Below, one piece after another: positions 49,447 to 58,785 of a stretch of DNA of 64,000 bases. The stretch's first letter is position 1. Each line of letters opens with the position of its first letter. Origin of the DNA: Alphaproteobacteria bacterium (lineage in GTDB: Bacteria; Pseudomonadota; Gammaproteobacteria; Burkholderiales; Burkholderiaceae_C); contig JASGCM010000007.1 of NCBI GenBank assembly GCA_030054175.1, positions 83,399 through 147,398 of the forward strand. The letters are read 5' to 3'. A model generated the notes under the pieces. It searched no databases and was not told where the DNA came from. It saw only the letters and a program-made list of their open reading frames with translations. A program made the translations under genes and the position numbers.

Positions 49447-49474
49447 GCCCCCTTCCGTCGAAGGGGGCTTTTTT
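49447..49474 (+). terminator. Rho-independent terminator of the FAH/TRAP operon
   Basis: A perfect 9-bp stem GCCCCCTTC (49447-49455) with GAAGGGGGC (49460-49468), loop CGTC, then six T. It lies 25 bases after the DctP stop. Confidence 0.92.
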
Positions 49475-49543
49475 ACTCCGGCCCCTGACAGGGTTAAGGC
49501 CTCACCCCAGGGACTGAACCGAACCTCGGGGTAAACTGTTTGC

Positions 49544-50092
49544 ATGTTTCAACGCGACAACATCCGACACTGCAAGCAATGCGGCACCGCCGTGGTGCTG
49601 CGATTTCCCGACGATGGCGACATCCGCGAACGTGCTGTCTGTCCAGCCTGCCACACAATTCACTACGAAAACCCCCTCAATGTGGTGGGGACCATTCCGG
49701 TGTGGGAGGACAAGGTCTTGCTCTGCAAACGCAACATAGAACCACGTTTAGGCAAGTGGACGTTGCCGGCTGGCTTCATGGAACTGGGTGAAACGGTGGC
49801 CGAGGGGGCCGCTCGGGAAACACGCGAAGAGGCTGGTGCGGTGTTTGAAATGCAAGAGCTGTTTTCGATCATGAATGTGGTTCGGGTCGGTCAGGTGCAT
49901 TTTTTCTATCGCGCACAACTCAGCCACACCCGTTTTGACCCTGGAAATGAAACCCAGGAAGCACGGCTGTTTGCCGAGCACGAAGTGCCTTGGGATGAAA
50001 TTGCGTTTCGCACCGTGCGCGAAACGCTGCGCTGCTTCTTCGAAGACCGCGCCCGCGATCACTTCCAGTTGCATCAAATCGACATCACCTGA
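49544..50092 (+). CDS. NUDIX hydrolase with N-terminal zinc ribbon
   Basis: A 182-residue protein. A CxxC...CxxC zinc ribbon (HCKQCGT and CPACHT, residues about 10-37) precedes the Nudix box GFMELGETVAEGAARETREEAGA, a complete GX5EX7REUXEEXGU. This layout is seen in NudC-like and ADP-ribose/NADH pyrophosphatases; the substrate (a nucleoside diphosphate derivative) is unknown. Its 3' end overlaps the convergent esterase gene by 19 bases. Confidence 0.92.
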   Translation: MFQRDNIRHCKQCGTAVVLRFPDDGDIRERAVCPACHTIHYENPLNVVGTIPVWEDKVLLCKRNIEPRLGKWTLPAGFMELGETVAEGAARETREEAGAVFEMQELFSIMNVVRVGQVHFFYRAQLSHTRFDPGNETQEARLFAEHEVPWDEIAFRTVRETLRCFFEDRARDHFQLHQIDIT

Positions 50093-51009
50093 CGCAAGGC
50101 TTGGGCGCACAAGCTCACGGCGGTGTTGGCCTCGGTCAACAAGCGCCCCATGGAGATGAAGCCGTGGATTTGGCGCTCAAAACACACGTACTGGCAAGGC
50201 ACACCGGCAGCCGACAAGGCATTCGCGTATTGCAAACCCTCGTCGCGCAAAGGATCAAAACCTGCCGTCAGCACCAGGGCTGGGGGCAAATCGGCGTGCG
50301 AGCTGGCCAACAGCGGCGATGCGCGCCAGTCTTTCGCATCTTGCGGGCCAGACAAGTATTGGCCAACGAACCACTCAATCGCCTCTCGGGTCAGCAAATA
50401 GCCCTGACCATTCACTCGGTGCGACTCGGTGACGGGATCCATGTGGGTGGCCGGGTAGATCAGCAACTGAAAGGCCGGGGGCTGTTCGCTGCCGCGCAGC
50501 CCGATGCAGGCCGCCGCCGCCAAGTTGCCTCCTGCGCTGTCACCACCCACGGCAATGCGCCCGGGATCAATGCCCAAGGCCGTCGCTTGCCCCAGCGTCC
50601 AGGCATAAGCGGCCAAGCTGTCCTGATACGCCGCCGGGAAACGATGTTCGGGCCCCATGCGGTAATCGACCGCCACCACCACCATGCCGGTTTGCACGCA
50701 CAGGCTGCGACACAGCACATCGTGGGTATCGAGGTCGCCAATGGTCCAACCCCCACCGTGGAAGTAAACCAAGGCGGGCAAGGGGCTTGTGCTGCGACCC
50801 GGCGGCTGGTATTCGCGCACGGCAAAGCGGGCTCCATTGGCCGACACCACATGGTCGGCGACCCGGCCCACCGCCGACGGTTCGGGTTGGCTGAAGTTGC
50901 GTCGGGCGCGATAGGCCTCACGCGCTTGCGCCACGGTTTGGGTGTTGACGGGCGGCACACGATTGTCTTGCAGCAACTTCAACAACTGGGCGGCTTGGGG
51001 ATCCAGCAT
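50074..51009 (-). CDS. Alpha/beta-hydrolase (HSL-type esterase/lipase)
   Basis: A 311-residue hormone-sensitive-lipase-family esterase. HGGGWTIGDLDTHD supplies the oxyanion hole HGGG; GGDSAGGN contains the nucleophilic Ser; the Asp is in GFDPLRDEG and the His in QIHGFIS. It cleaves short-chain acyl esters, location cytoplasmic as no signal is seen. ATG at 51009 has CGGAG 7 bases before it; the in-frame upstream extension to 51213 has no family match. Confidence 0.92.
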   Translation of the reverse strand: MLDPQAAQLLKLLQDNRVPPVNTQTVAQAREAYRARRNFSQPEPSAVGRVADHVVSANGARFAVREYQPPGRSTSPLPALVYFHGGGWTIGDLDTHDVLCRSLCVQTGMVVVAVDYRMGPEHRFPAAYQDSLAAYAWTLGQATALGIDPGRIAVGGDSAGGNLAAAACIGLRGSEQPPAFQLLIYPATHMDPVTESHRVNGQGYLLTREAIEWFVGQYLSGPQDAKDWRASPLLASSHADLPPALVLTAGFDPLRDEGLQYANALSAAGVPCQYVCFERQIHGFISMGRLLTEANTAVSLCAQALRQVMSI

Positions 51010-51190
51010 AGGGCGCTCCGGGTAGGGATTTCTGACAACGGAAGAATACACCAGTGTCCAGGGCGCGACTGTCCCAATACCCGAGTCATCCTGACCCCAG
51101 GGGTACAGACCCGATAATGACCCGATCATTCCCTGCGCTGTTCTTGGGCAGCGCCGAATCGTCGACCCCCTCCACCTGTCATAAACCCAT
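51010..51190. other. Divergent intergenic gap between esterase and CoA-transferase
   Basis: A 181-base gap with the direct repeat ACCCGATAATG / ACCCGATCATT (about 51110-51134), and a short CCCCAGGGG palindrome (51098-51106) that vaguely recalls the dispersed palindrome core. No convincing -35/-10 pair was found, but the divergent genes must start their transcripts here. Confidence 0.3.
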
Positions 51191-51748
51191 ATGCTCCCGC
51201 TCAGCGGATTCAAAGTGATCGACGCCAGTTCGGTGTTGATGGGCCCTTACGCCAGCCAGTGGTTGGGCGACCTGGGTGCCGAAGTGATCAAGGTCGAGCC
51301 CCCTGCAGGTGATTCAACGCGCCAAACCGGCCCCAGTACCGAGACCGGCATGGGTGCCGTGTTCATGGGCACCAACCGCAATAAAAAAAGCGTGGTCATC
51401 GACCTGAAAAAACCCGCCGGTCAAGAAGCCTTGCAAGCCTTGCTCGCTCAGGCCGATGTGTTCATGCACAGCATCCGACCGCAAAAACTGGCCGCCATCG
51501 GACTCGACCCGGGCACCATGCGACAACGCTACCCCCAGTTGGTTTTCGCCACCTTGCATGGCTTCACCGAAAGCGGCCCCTATGGCGGCCGCCCGGCCTA
51601 TGACGACATCATCCAAGGCATGTCGGGCATCGCCGATTTATCCCGTCTGCAAGGTCAAGACCCCCAGTACTTCCCCACTGCCACAGCCGACAAGACCAGC
51701 GGCCTGTTCACCCGCATCGCCAACCAGGCCCAAGTCGAGTCGCAATAA
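51191..51748 (+). pseudogene. CaiB/BaiF-type (class III) CoA-transferase, truncated after about 172 residues
   Basis: The 185-residue frame matches the N-terminal part of type III CoA-transferases: GFKVIDASSVLMGPYASQWL, GAEVIKVEPPAGD, NRNKKSVVIDLKK, GFTESGPYGGRPAYDDIIQG and the catalytic-Asp region ATADKTSGL (Asp167). From residue 172 the family resemblance stops and the frame ends after 13 unrelated residues (TRIANQAQVESQ). Family members have about 400 residues, so the small domain and half of the large domain are missing. The ATG and its position ahead of two acyl-CoA dehydrogenases suggest it once activated the acid handled by this cluster. Confidence 0.72.
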
Positions 51749-51751
51749 ACC

Positions 51752-52909
51752 ATGAGCATCCTGACCTCTTTGCAACCGGCGGCCATCCCGCCCGAGGACG
51801 AAGCGCTGCGTGCCGAAGTCCGCGCTTTTTTGCGCCAAGTCCACACCGACCACCCGGCACACCGACGGGCTCGTTCGTGGTCAGGCTACGACCCCGAGTT
51901 CAGCCGGGAACTGGGTCGCAAAGGCTGGCTGGGCATCACCTTGCCACCCGAGTTGGGCGGTGGCGGACGCAGCGCTTTTGCGCGCTATGTCTTGGTCGAA
52001 GAATTCCTGTGCGCCGGTGCGCCGGTAGGCTCGCATTGGATCGCCGACCGTCAAAGTGGCCCCCTGATCCTGAAGTACGGCACCCCTGCCCAGCAACAGT
52101 TCTATATCCCGCGCATCTGTCGTGGCGAGGCGTTTTTTTGCATCGGCATGTCCGAGCCCAACTCGGGCTCTGACCTGGCGGGCGTTCGCACCCGAGCCGA
52201 GCGCAACGGGCAGGGCTGGTTGCTCAATGGTCAAAAATTTTGGACCACCAACGCCCACCACTGCCACTACATGATCGCCTTGGTGCGCACCTCCGGTCAG
52301 CCCAGCGACCGACACCAGGGCCTGTCGCAACTGATCGTCGACCTGCACCGCCCCGGTGTGACCGTGCGACCGATTCAGGACATGTCGGGTGACGCGCATT
52401 TTTGCGAAGTATTCTTTGACAACGTGCAACTCGACGCCGACGCCCTGATCGGTGCCGAGGGACAGGGCTGGGAACAGGTCACCGCCGAACTCGCCTTTGA
52501 GCGCAGCGGCCCCGAGCGCCTGTATTCCAGCCTGGTGCTGTTTGACCAATGGCTCGACTTCGTGCGACTGCCCGGCCAGATCACCGATGCCGCCCTGCGA
52601 CTGGCCGGCGACATCATGGCCCAACTGGCACCGCTGCGCGCCATGACCTTGGCCGTCACACAAAAGCTCACTGAAGGCGAAAGTCCGGTGGTCGAAGCGG
52701 CGCTGAACAAGGATATCGGCACTGGCATCGAACAAGACATCCCACGACTGATCGCCGACGACCTGATGTCGCGCCCCGAGGGCAGCGTGCCTCTCGAATT
52801 GCTGCACACCCTGGCCTATGTCACCGCCGTGGCGCCCAGCTTCTCGTTGCGCGGCGGCACCCGAGAAATCCTGCGCGGCATGATCGCCCGTGGCTTGGGC
52901 TTGCGCTGA
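51752..52909 (+). CDS. Acyl-CoA dehydrogenase
   Basis: A 385-residue acyl-CoA dehydrogenase of full length: GITLPPELGGGGRS, CIGMSEPNSGSDLAGVRTRAER (the family signature), LNGQKFWTTNAH and the C-terminal FSLRGGTREILRGMIARGLG. The last motif fits the FadE-like group used for steroid, terpenoid or cyclic acyl-CoAs, which often act as heteromers of a large and a small subunit. The next gene encodes a shorter partner, so an alpha2beta2 enzyme is likely. Confidence 0.9.
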   Translation: MSILTSLQPAAIPPEDEALRAEVRAFLRQVHTDHPAHRRARSWSGYDPEFSRELGRKGWLGITLPPELGGGGRSAFARYVLVEEFLCAGAPVGSHWIADRQSGPLILKYGTPAQQQFYIPRICRGEAFFCIGMSEPNSGSDLAGVRTRAERNGQGWLLNGQKFWTTNAHHCHYMIALVRTSGQPSDRHQGLSQLIVDLHRPGVTVRPIQDMSGDAHFCEVFFDNVQLDADALIGAEGQGWEQVTAELAFERSGPERLYSSLVLFDQWLDFVRLPGQITDAALRLAGDIMAQLAPLRAMTLAVTQKLTEGESPVVEAALNKDIGTGIEQDIPRLIADDLMSRPEGSVPLELLHTLAYVTAVAPSFSLRGGTREILRGMIARGLGLR

Positions 52910-52910
52910 A

Positions 52911-53918
52911 ATGACACCCAACATGGACAACCTCTTTGCCCAAGCCCTGAACGACGTTCTATCTGAACAATGCACCCCCGCCGAAGTGCGCCGGATCGAA
53001 GCCCAGCCCGCCGGGCGGGGCCTGTGGCAGCACTTGGGCGCCACCGGATTTGCCGACGTCTTGTTGCCTGAGGCCGCAGGCGGCGCGGCCTTGCCGCTGG
53101 AGCAGTCCTTTGATCTTTGGGAACTGTGTGGCCGCCACGCCCTGCCCTTGCCTTTGCCCGAGACCCAGTGGGCACGCGCCGTACTGCACTCGGCTGGCGC
53201 CGCCTGGCCCGAGGGGCCCATCGGTCTGGGCCTGGGTGCTGAACCCGCAATGAACACTCAAGACCTCGTGGTTGATGTCAGCGCCGGGCGTTGCTGCGAC
53301 CATGTTCTGGTATCGACCCCGGGCGGATTGCGCTTGCTGAACGTGGCCCAAGCTCAGCTGCAACCCCACGGTCTGGCCATGGACGCGCGCCTGATCTGGC
53401 GCGGTTCCGACTGGATCGCCGCCCCTGTCCTTCCCGTTCAAGCCGATCTGCGTCAAGCCCAGGCTTTGCTGGCGGCCGCGCAAACCAGCGGAGCACTGAT
53501 GGCCGTCTTCGAACAAACCCTGGACTACGCCAACCAGCGCCAGCAGTTCGGCAAACCCATCGGCAAATTCCAGGCCATTCAACACAACCTGAGCATCTTG
53601 GCCGAGCACGTCTTTGCCGCCCGCATGGCGGCTCGACTGGCCTGCCAAGGCCCCTGGGACGACGTACAACCCTTGCGGGTCGCCGTGGCCAAAGCCCGAA
53701 CCAGCCAAGCCGCCCAACAGGCGACTGCTCGGGCCCATGGCCTGCACGGTGCCATCGGCTTCACCCACGAATTCGACCTGCAACTGCGTACCCGACGGCT
53801 GTACGCCTGGCGTCAATGCGCTGGCTCCGAGTCGCATTGGCAAATTCGCCTGGGCCAAGCCCTGCTGACCCAACCCATACCCAGCCTGGATCTGTTGCGC
53901 CAACTGTCTGACCTTTGA
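52911..53918 (+). CDS. Acyl-CoA dehydrogenase family protein (short partner subunit)
   Basis: A 335-residue member with an intact C-terminal helical domain (FEQTLDYANQRQQFGKPIGKFQAIQHNLS, the standard signature) but a divergent N-terminal and middle domain without the (S/T)EPxxGSD motif. Such short relatives pair with a catalytic subunit in heterotetrameric dehydrogenases of cyclic acyl-CoA degradation. It begins 1 base after the preceding stop. ATG at 52911 or 52923 are both possible; neither has a strong ribosome site. Confidence 0.85.
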   Translation: MTPNMDNLFAQALNDVLSEQCTPAEVRRIEAQPAGRGLWQHLGATGFADVLLPEAAGGAALPLEQSFDLWELCGRHALPLPLPETQWARAVLHSAGAAWPEGPIGLGLGAEPAMNTQDLVVDVSAGRCCDHVLVSTPGGLRLLNVAQAQLQPHGLAMDARLIWRGSDWIAAPVLPVQADLRQAQALLAAAQTSGALMAVFEQTLDYANQRQQFGKPIGKFQAIQHNLSILAEHVFAARMAARLACQGPWDDVQPLRVAVAKARTSQAAQQATARAHGLHGAIGFTHEFDLQLRTRRLYAWRQCAGSESHWQIRLGQALLTQPIPSLDLLRQLSDL

Positions 53919-53930
53919 TACGGAGAAACC

Positions 53931-54722
53931 ATGAACCCCATTTTGAAAAAAAAGCGCCATGGCGGCGTGATGGTCTGGACGCTGGACCAACCCGAAACCC
54001 GCAATGCACTGACCGGCAACAATGCCGCCGAAGAGTTCGTGCAGGCCTGCACGGAAGTGTCGCGTGACCTCTCGGTGCGCGCCGTTGTACTGACGGGCGC
54101 TGGCCCGGTGTTCAGCTCCGGGGGCAATGTCAAAGACATGCAAAAGTACCAGGGCAACACCATCCCCACTGAAGTCATCCGCGACGAATACCGCCACGGG
54201 ATCCAGCGCATCCCCAAAGCGCTGTACCCGCTCGATGTGCCGGTGATCGCTGCCGTCAACGGCCCAGCCATCGGCGCCGGGCTCGACTTGACCTGCATGT
54301 GCGACATTCGCATCGCATCCGAGACCGCCCTGTTCGCTGAGAGCTTCGTGCGCGTGGGTATCGTGCCCGGTGATGGCGGAGCCTGGTTGTTGCCGCGCGT
54401 GGTAGGCATGTCCAAAGCCTGCGAGATGGCCTTCACCGGCGAAGCCCTGAACGCCCAACAAGCCCTCGCTTGCGGCCTGGTCTCCCGGGTGGTCAGCCCC
54501 GATCAACTCATGCCCGAAGCCATGGCCCTGGCACAAAAAATCGCCGTCAACCCCGGCACCGTGCTGCGCATGACCAAGCGCCTGCTGCGAGAGGGCGAAA
54601 AAAGCAGCCTGGAGTCGCTGCTGGAGTTGTCGGCCAGCTATCAGGCCATCGCCCACCACACCGCCGACCACCACGAGGCGGTCAGGGCCTTCGTCGAGAA
54701 GCGCCCACCGCGCTTTTCATGA
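53931..54722 (+). CDS. Enoyl-CoA hydratase/isomerase family protein
   Basis: A 263-residue crotonase-fold protein. GPVFSSGGNVKDM and AAVNGPAIGAGLDLTCMCDIRIAS form the oxyanion hole; SFVRVGIVPGDGGAWLLPRVVG is the family signature in which the catalytic Glu positions are partly changed (Pro-Gly-Asp), so the exact reaction (hydratase, isomerase or ring hydrolase) is not sure. A good GGAGA site precedes the ATG. It completes the acyl-CoA dehydrogenase cluster. Confidence 0.88.
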   Translation: MNPILKKKRHGGVMVWTLDQPETRNALTGNNAAEEFVQACTEVSRDLSVRAVVLTGAGPVFSSGGNVKDMQKYQGNTIPTEVIRDEYRHGIQRIPKALYPLDVPVIAAVNGPAIGAGLDLTCMCDIRIASETALFAESFVRVGIVPGDGGAWLLPRVVGMSKACEMAFTGEALNAQQALACGLVSRVVSPDQLMPEAMALAQKIAVNPGTVLRMTKRLLREGEKSSLESLLELSASYQAIAHHTADHHEAVRAFVEKRPPRFS

Positions 54723-54723
54723 T

Positions 54724-54809
54724 CCCCTTGGGGTATCTATACAGGGTTTCCCCGAGAGATCCAAGGGACATGTTTGTCCGTTAAGATACCCCATTGATCA
54801 ATCGATCAA
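54724..54809. promoter_or_regulatory. Inverted-repeat-rich control region of the LLM monooxygenase gene
   Basis: Several dyads are packed in about 86 bases: the palindrome CCCCTTGGGG (54724-54733), arms GGGGTATC (54730-54737) and GATACCCC (54785-54792) enclosing 47 bases, a hairpin GGACA-TGTT-TGTCC (54766-54779) and TTGATC-N4-GATCAA (54794-54809). The last is suited to a TetR- or LysR-type repressor. The region lies 26 bases before the LLM start codon. No T-run follows, so they are unlikely to be plain terminators. Confidence 0.5.
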
Positions 54810-54834
54810 GAAATACATACAACAGGAGCTTTTC

Positions 54835-55944
54835 ATGAGATTGGGCTACTTCACCATGCCGGTACACCCGGCCACACGCAACCCGACCGACACCCTGCGT
54901 GAAGATCGCGACACCATCATCCTGGCCGACGAACTGGGCTTTCATGATGCCTTCGTCGGCGAGCACCTGACCGACTTGGTGGAAAACGTCACCAATTCGA
55001 TGATGTTCCAAGCCACGCTGATCCACTCGACCAAGCAGATCCGTCTGGGCACCGGAACGACCAACCTGTCTCACGTGCACCCCGTACTGGTCGCCGCCCA
55101 CGCCGCCATGTTCGACCACCTGGCGCAAGGCCGCTTCATTCTGGGCGTGAGCCCCGGTGCCCTGCCCTCAGACGCCGAAGCCCTGGGCATCTTCCATGAA
55201 GACCGCAACAAAATGTTCGCCGAGTCCATCGAGGTGATTTTGAAGCTGTGGGAATCCGACCCGCCGTACCACATCGATCTGCCCGACAACCGTTTCAAGG
55301 TCTCGACGCTGCAAACCATCGACGACACCACCCACACCGGCAAGATGTATAAGCCCTACCAGCGCCCACGGCCCGAGATCGTAGGCACAGTGGTGGCCCC
55401 CTTCTCCAAAGGGGTGATCGCCATGGGCGAAAAGGACATGCACCCGATTTCGGCCAACTTCCTGTTTGACCAGTGGCTGCCCAGCCATTGGGACAACTAC
55501 GCCAAAGGCAAGGCCAATGTGGGCAAAGTGGCCGACCGCGCCGATTGGCGTGTGGCCCGCACCATCATGGTCCATGACGACGACAAAGTCGCAAAAGACT
55601 ACGGCAAGGTGTCCACCCAAAGCCCGTACCGCTTCTATTACCGCAACCTCGGCCACAAGTTGCACAAAGGCAAGCGCGACGCGGTGTTCACCAAGAACGG
55701 GGTCACCCCCGATCAACCGGTGCCGCTCGAAAACATCCTGGACGAATTGGTGATTTGCGGCAGCGTCAACAATGTGGTCGGCCAAATCCTGGCCCTGCAT
55801 GAAAAGCTGGGCGGCTTCGGCGAGTTGGTTTACGCTGGACTCGACTGGACCGACCCCGTATTGGCCCGCCGCTCGATGGTCCTGATGGCTGAGCAGGTCA
55901 TGCCCAAAGTGCGCGAGGCCCTGAAATCCGAGGTGGCCGCATGA
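54835..55944 (+). CDS. Luciferase-like (LLM class) flavin-dependent monooxygenase
   Basis: A 369-residue member of the bacterial luciferase-like family. RLGYFTMPVHPATRNPTDTL, the DELGFHDAFVGEHLTD strand-helix, IRLGTGTTNLSHVHPVLVAAHAAMFDHL and RFILGVSPGALPSD outline the flavin-binding TIM barrel. Such enzymes use FMNH2 from a separate reductase; some are F420-linked. The substrate is unknown; the neighbouring CMD-like gene overlaps by four bases and must be functionally linked. AGGAG stands 7 bases before the ATG. Confidence 0.9.
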   Translation: MRLGYFTMPVHPATRNPTDTLREDRDTIILADELGFHDAFVGEHLTDLVENVTNSMMFQATLIHSTKQIRLGTGTTNLSHVHPVLVAAHAAMFDHLAQGRFILGVSPGALPSDAEALGIFHEDRNKMFAESIEVILKLWESDPPYHIDLPDNRFKVSTLQTIDDTTHTGKMYKPYQRPRPEIVGTVVAPFSKGVIAMGEKDMHPISANFLFDQWLPSHWDNYAKGKANVGKVADRADWRVARTIMVHDDDKVAKDYGKVSTQSPYRFYYRNLGHKLHKGKRDAVFTKNGVTPDQPVPLENILDELVICGSVNNVVGQILALHEKLGGFGELVYAGLDWTDPVLARRSMVLMAEQVMPKVREALKSEVAA

Positions 55945-56531
55945 GCAAGCCCCGCCTGGGCGACCAGGCCCTGGATCGGATGCCGCCCATCCCGCAAGAC
56001 CAGCAAACGCCGGCGCAGCGCACCGCCATGGAGGAAATCACCAACGGCCCGCGCGGCAAGATTGGTGGCCCTTTCATCTCGATGATGCGCAGCCCGGAAT
56101 TGATGGCCCGTCTGCAAAAAGTGGGCGAATATGTGCGCTACCAAAACACGGTGGGCATGCGCAATTCGGAATTCGCCGTGCTGGTCGTGGCGCGTCATTG
56201 GTCCAACCCGATCGAATGGCACATCCACCGTCCCATCGCCGAAAAAGAAGGCGTTGACCCGCGCACCGCCGACGCCATCGCCGAAGGCCGCCGCCCGACC
56301 ACCATGACCGAGGACGAAGCGATCATCTATGACGCTTTAGAAGAATTGCGCGCCAACCGCTGCCTGTGCGACTCCACTTACGATCGCATCGTGAAGCGTT
56401 GGGGCGAGCAAGGCGTGGTCGACATGGTTGCCCACTACGGCTACTACAGCACCCTGGCCATGCTGATGAACGTGGCCCGAACCCCTCTGCCCGAAGGGTT
56501 CGAGCCCGGCTTCAAGAACCTGCCAGGTTGA
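55941..56531 (+). CDS. Carboxymuconolactone decarboxylase family protein
   Basis: A 196-residue AhpD/CMD-like protein. It has NGPRGKIGGPFISMMRSPELMARLQKVGEYV and the core NSEFAVLVVARHWSNPIEWHIHRPIAEKEG, but the CxxC of the AhpD peroxidase group is absent, which argues for a lactone or ring enzyme role. It is coupled to the LLM monooxygenase (ATGA), suggesting joint action on an oxygenated ring compound. Its end overlaps the convergent molybdenum hydroxylase gene by 20 bases. Confidence 0.88.
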   Translation: MSKPRLGDQALDRMPPIPQDQQTPAQRTAMEEITNGPRGKIGGPFISMMRSPELMARLQKVGEYVRYQNTVGMRNSEFAVLVVARHWSNPIEWHIHRPIAEKEGVDPRTADAIAEGRRPTTMTEDEAIIYDALEELRANRCLCDSTYDRIVKRWGEQGVVDMVAHYGYYSTLAMLMNVARTPLPEGFEPGFKNLPG

Positions 56532-58785
56532 TCGCCGCCCAGACCTTGGCGGGCGTGAAGGGCATGTCCATGGCCTTCACGCCAAACGGTCGCAGGGCAT
56601 CCATCATGGCGTTCGAGAGCGCCGGCAACGAGCCGGTACAACCCGATTCCCCCACCCCTTTGGACCCCAAGGCATTGAGGTCTGTGGCCACCTCGATGGT
56701 TTCGTTGCGAATGATGGGCATTTGACCCAAACGAGGCATGGCGTAATCCATCAAAGAGCCGCTCAGCAACTGACCTTGCTCGTCATAAACCACCTGTTCG
56801 CAGAAGGCCTGGCCCCAGCCCTGCACCACGCCGCCGTGCACCTGACCGCGCACCAGATCGGGCGAGATGACCTTGCCCAAATCGTCGACCGCCCAGTACT
56901 GCACCACCTCGGTGCTGCCGGTTTGCGGGTCGATTTCGATTTCGGCCACGTGACAACCATTGGGAAAGGTGGAACCGGAAGAGGCTTCCCCCATGACCTG
57001 CAAGCGCCCCAACTGGGCCGGCGTCAGGCTGGCCAGCCACTGGGGCCAGTCGGTGACTTGCGGGGCTTGCGCCAATTCGGCACGCAGCGCCTGCACCTGC
57101 TCTTTCAGGCGCTGTGCCAGACTCAGGATGGCACTGCCGGCCCCGTACAGGGTGCGTGAGCCGCCAGTGCCGTTGCCCACCAGTTTCTTGCTCTCGAGCG
57201 TGCCGGCGCGGTAGCGCACCAGCCGCGCGGGCAAGCCCAATTCGCGCTCGATGATTTGCGAAAACGAGGTCTCGTGGCCCTGCCCCGAAGCGCCGGTCAC
57301 ACCGATCACCTCCAACATGCCATCGGCGCCCAAATGCCCTTGCACCTGGTCTTTGGGTGCGTTGCCTGCCCCCGAGGCCTCCAGATAAGAAGCCAGTCCA
57401 ATGCCACGCAGTTTGCCGCGCGCTTGGGCCTGCACTTTGCGCCGGGCAAACCCGTCATAGTCCGAGACCTCAAGCGCACGCGTCAGCACACGATCGAACT
57501 CGCAACGGTCGTACACCGTGCCATTGGCCGTCTTGTAGGGGAAGGCTTCGGGGGCGATGAAGTTCAGGCGGCGCAGGGCAATGGGGTCAAAGCCGTGTTC
57601 GTGGGCCGCATGATCGACCAGCCGCTCGATGGCGAATGCAATGTCCGGACGTCCGGCGCCCCGGTAGGCCGACACCGGCGTGGTGTTGGTGTAGACCAAG
57701 TCAGAGCGCATATACAGCGCCGGCACCTGATAGACGCCGCCCATGGTCACCGACAAATTGCGGGTGCCGATGAAGCTGCTCATGTAGGCGTTGTAAGCAC
57801 CCAGATCCACCTGATCGTGGTAGCGCAAGGCCAGAATCTTGCCTTGGGCATCCAAGGCGATCGAGCCCCCCAGCACCAAAGCCCGGCCATGCCAGTCGCT
57901 CAGAAACACTTCCGACCGGGTGGCCACCCAGCGCAGGGGACGTTTGAGTTGGCGTGCCGCCATGACCATCACGGCATGTTCGCTGAAAGGGCCGATGCGC
58001 ACACCAAACGAACCACCCACATCCTGCGTGTCGACTTGCAAGTGCTCGACGGCAATGCCGGTGACGGCAGACAAATGGCCCAGCAAGCCCAACACGCCCT
58101 GATTGGGGCTGTGCACGCGGGTCACGCCGCTGGCCTGGTCGTGGCACACCACCACGGCGCGCGGCTCCAGCGGCACGCCCATCAGGCGTTGGCTCTGAAT
58201 CCGCAGATGGCTGACGTGGGCGGCGCGGGCGAAAGCGGCTTCGACCGCCTGAGCGTCACCGGCTTCGAAATGGACCGACACATTGCCCGGTGCGCTCTCG
58301 TGCAAGGTCGGCGCATGGGCAGCCAAGGCGGCATCGACGCTGGCCACGGCAGGCAAGGGGTCGATGTCGACTTGTGCCAAACCGGCAGCATCTTCGGCCG
58401 CCAGAGCCGACTCGGCCACCACCATGGCGATGGGTTGGCCCACGAACAGCACCCGGTCTTGCGCCAACACGGGCATGCGGTTGACCTGCTGGGCGGTGCC
58501 ACCCACGCCTTGGGCGGCGAAGGCGTTCGGAATCGCTTGCAAACCCCAGGCCTGCGCGTCGGTGGCGGTATAAACGGCCACCACGCCCGGGGCGCGGCGC
58601 ACGGCGTCCAAGTCGAGACGGGAGATGCGGCCATGCGGCACCATGGAGCGAATCACGTGCAGATGCAATTCACCCTCGTAATGCACGTCGGCAGTGAAAC
58701 GACCCTGTCCGGTGATCAGGCGCAAATCTTCTTTGCGGGCGGGTCGAACACGATCGAGGCCCACGGGTTCAAAACGAGCGTTCAT
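56512..58785 (-). CDS. Molybdenum hydroxylase large subunit (xanthine dehydrogenase family, CoxL-like)
   Basis: A 757-residue molybdopterin subunit. The N-terminal a/b hammerhead region ([17 protein letters not shown]) is followed by [12 protein letters not shown] and the Moco-binding domains with DVGGSFGVR. Residues 373-379 read AYRGAGR, the form II signature; true CO dehydrogenases have AYRCSFR with the Cu-binding Cys, so this is not a CO dehydrogenase. The C-terminal GVGESG carries the catalytic Glu. It should hydroxylate a heterocycle or aldehyde. It overlaps the small-subunit gene by four bases (ATGA). Confidence 0.92.
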   Translation of the reverse strand: MNARFEPVGLDRVRPARKEDLRLITGQGRFTADVHYEGELHLHVIRSMVPHGRISRLDLDAVRRAPGVVAVYTATDAQAWGLQAIPNAFAAQGVGGTAQQVNRMPVLAQDRVLFVGQPIAMVVAESALAAEDAAGLAQVDIDPLPAVASVDAALAAHAPTLHESAPGNVSVHFEAGDAQAVEAAFARAAHVSHLRIQSQRLMGVPLEPRAVVVCHDQASGVTRVHSPNQGVLGLLGHLSAVTGIAVEHLQVDTQDVGGSFGVRIGPFSEHAVMVMAARQLKRPLRWVATRSEVFLSDWHGRALVLGGSIALDAQGKILALRYHDQVDLGAYNAYMSSFIGTRNLSVTMGGVYQVPALYMRSDLVYTNTTPVSAYRGAGRPDIAFAIERLVDHAAHEHGFDPIALRRLNFIAPEAFPYKTANGTVYDRCEFDRVLTRALEVSDYDGFARRKVQAQARGKLRGIGLASYLEASGAGNAPKDQVQGHLGADGMLEVIGVTGASGQGHETSFSQIIERELGLPARLVRYRAGTLESKKLVGNGTGGSRTLYGAGSAILSLAQRLKEQVQALRAELAQAPQVTDWPQWLASLTPAQLGRLQVMGEASSGSTFPNGCHVAEIEIDPQTGSTEVVQYWAVDDLGKVISPDLVRGQVHGGVVQGWGQAFCEQVVYDEQGQLLSGSLMDYAMPRLGQMPIIRNETIEVATDLNALGSKGVGESGCTGSLPALSNAMMDALRPFGVKAMDMPFTPAKVWAAINLAGS

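Noticed and set aside
52959..54674. 571-codon minus-strand ORF opposite the second acyl-CoA dehydrogenase and the enoyl-CoA hydratase
   Set aside because: Both plus-strand genes have clear family motifs; the antisense frame is Gly/Gln/His-rich and has no recognisable domain.
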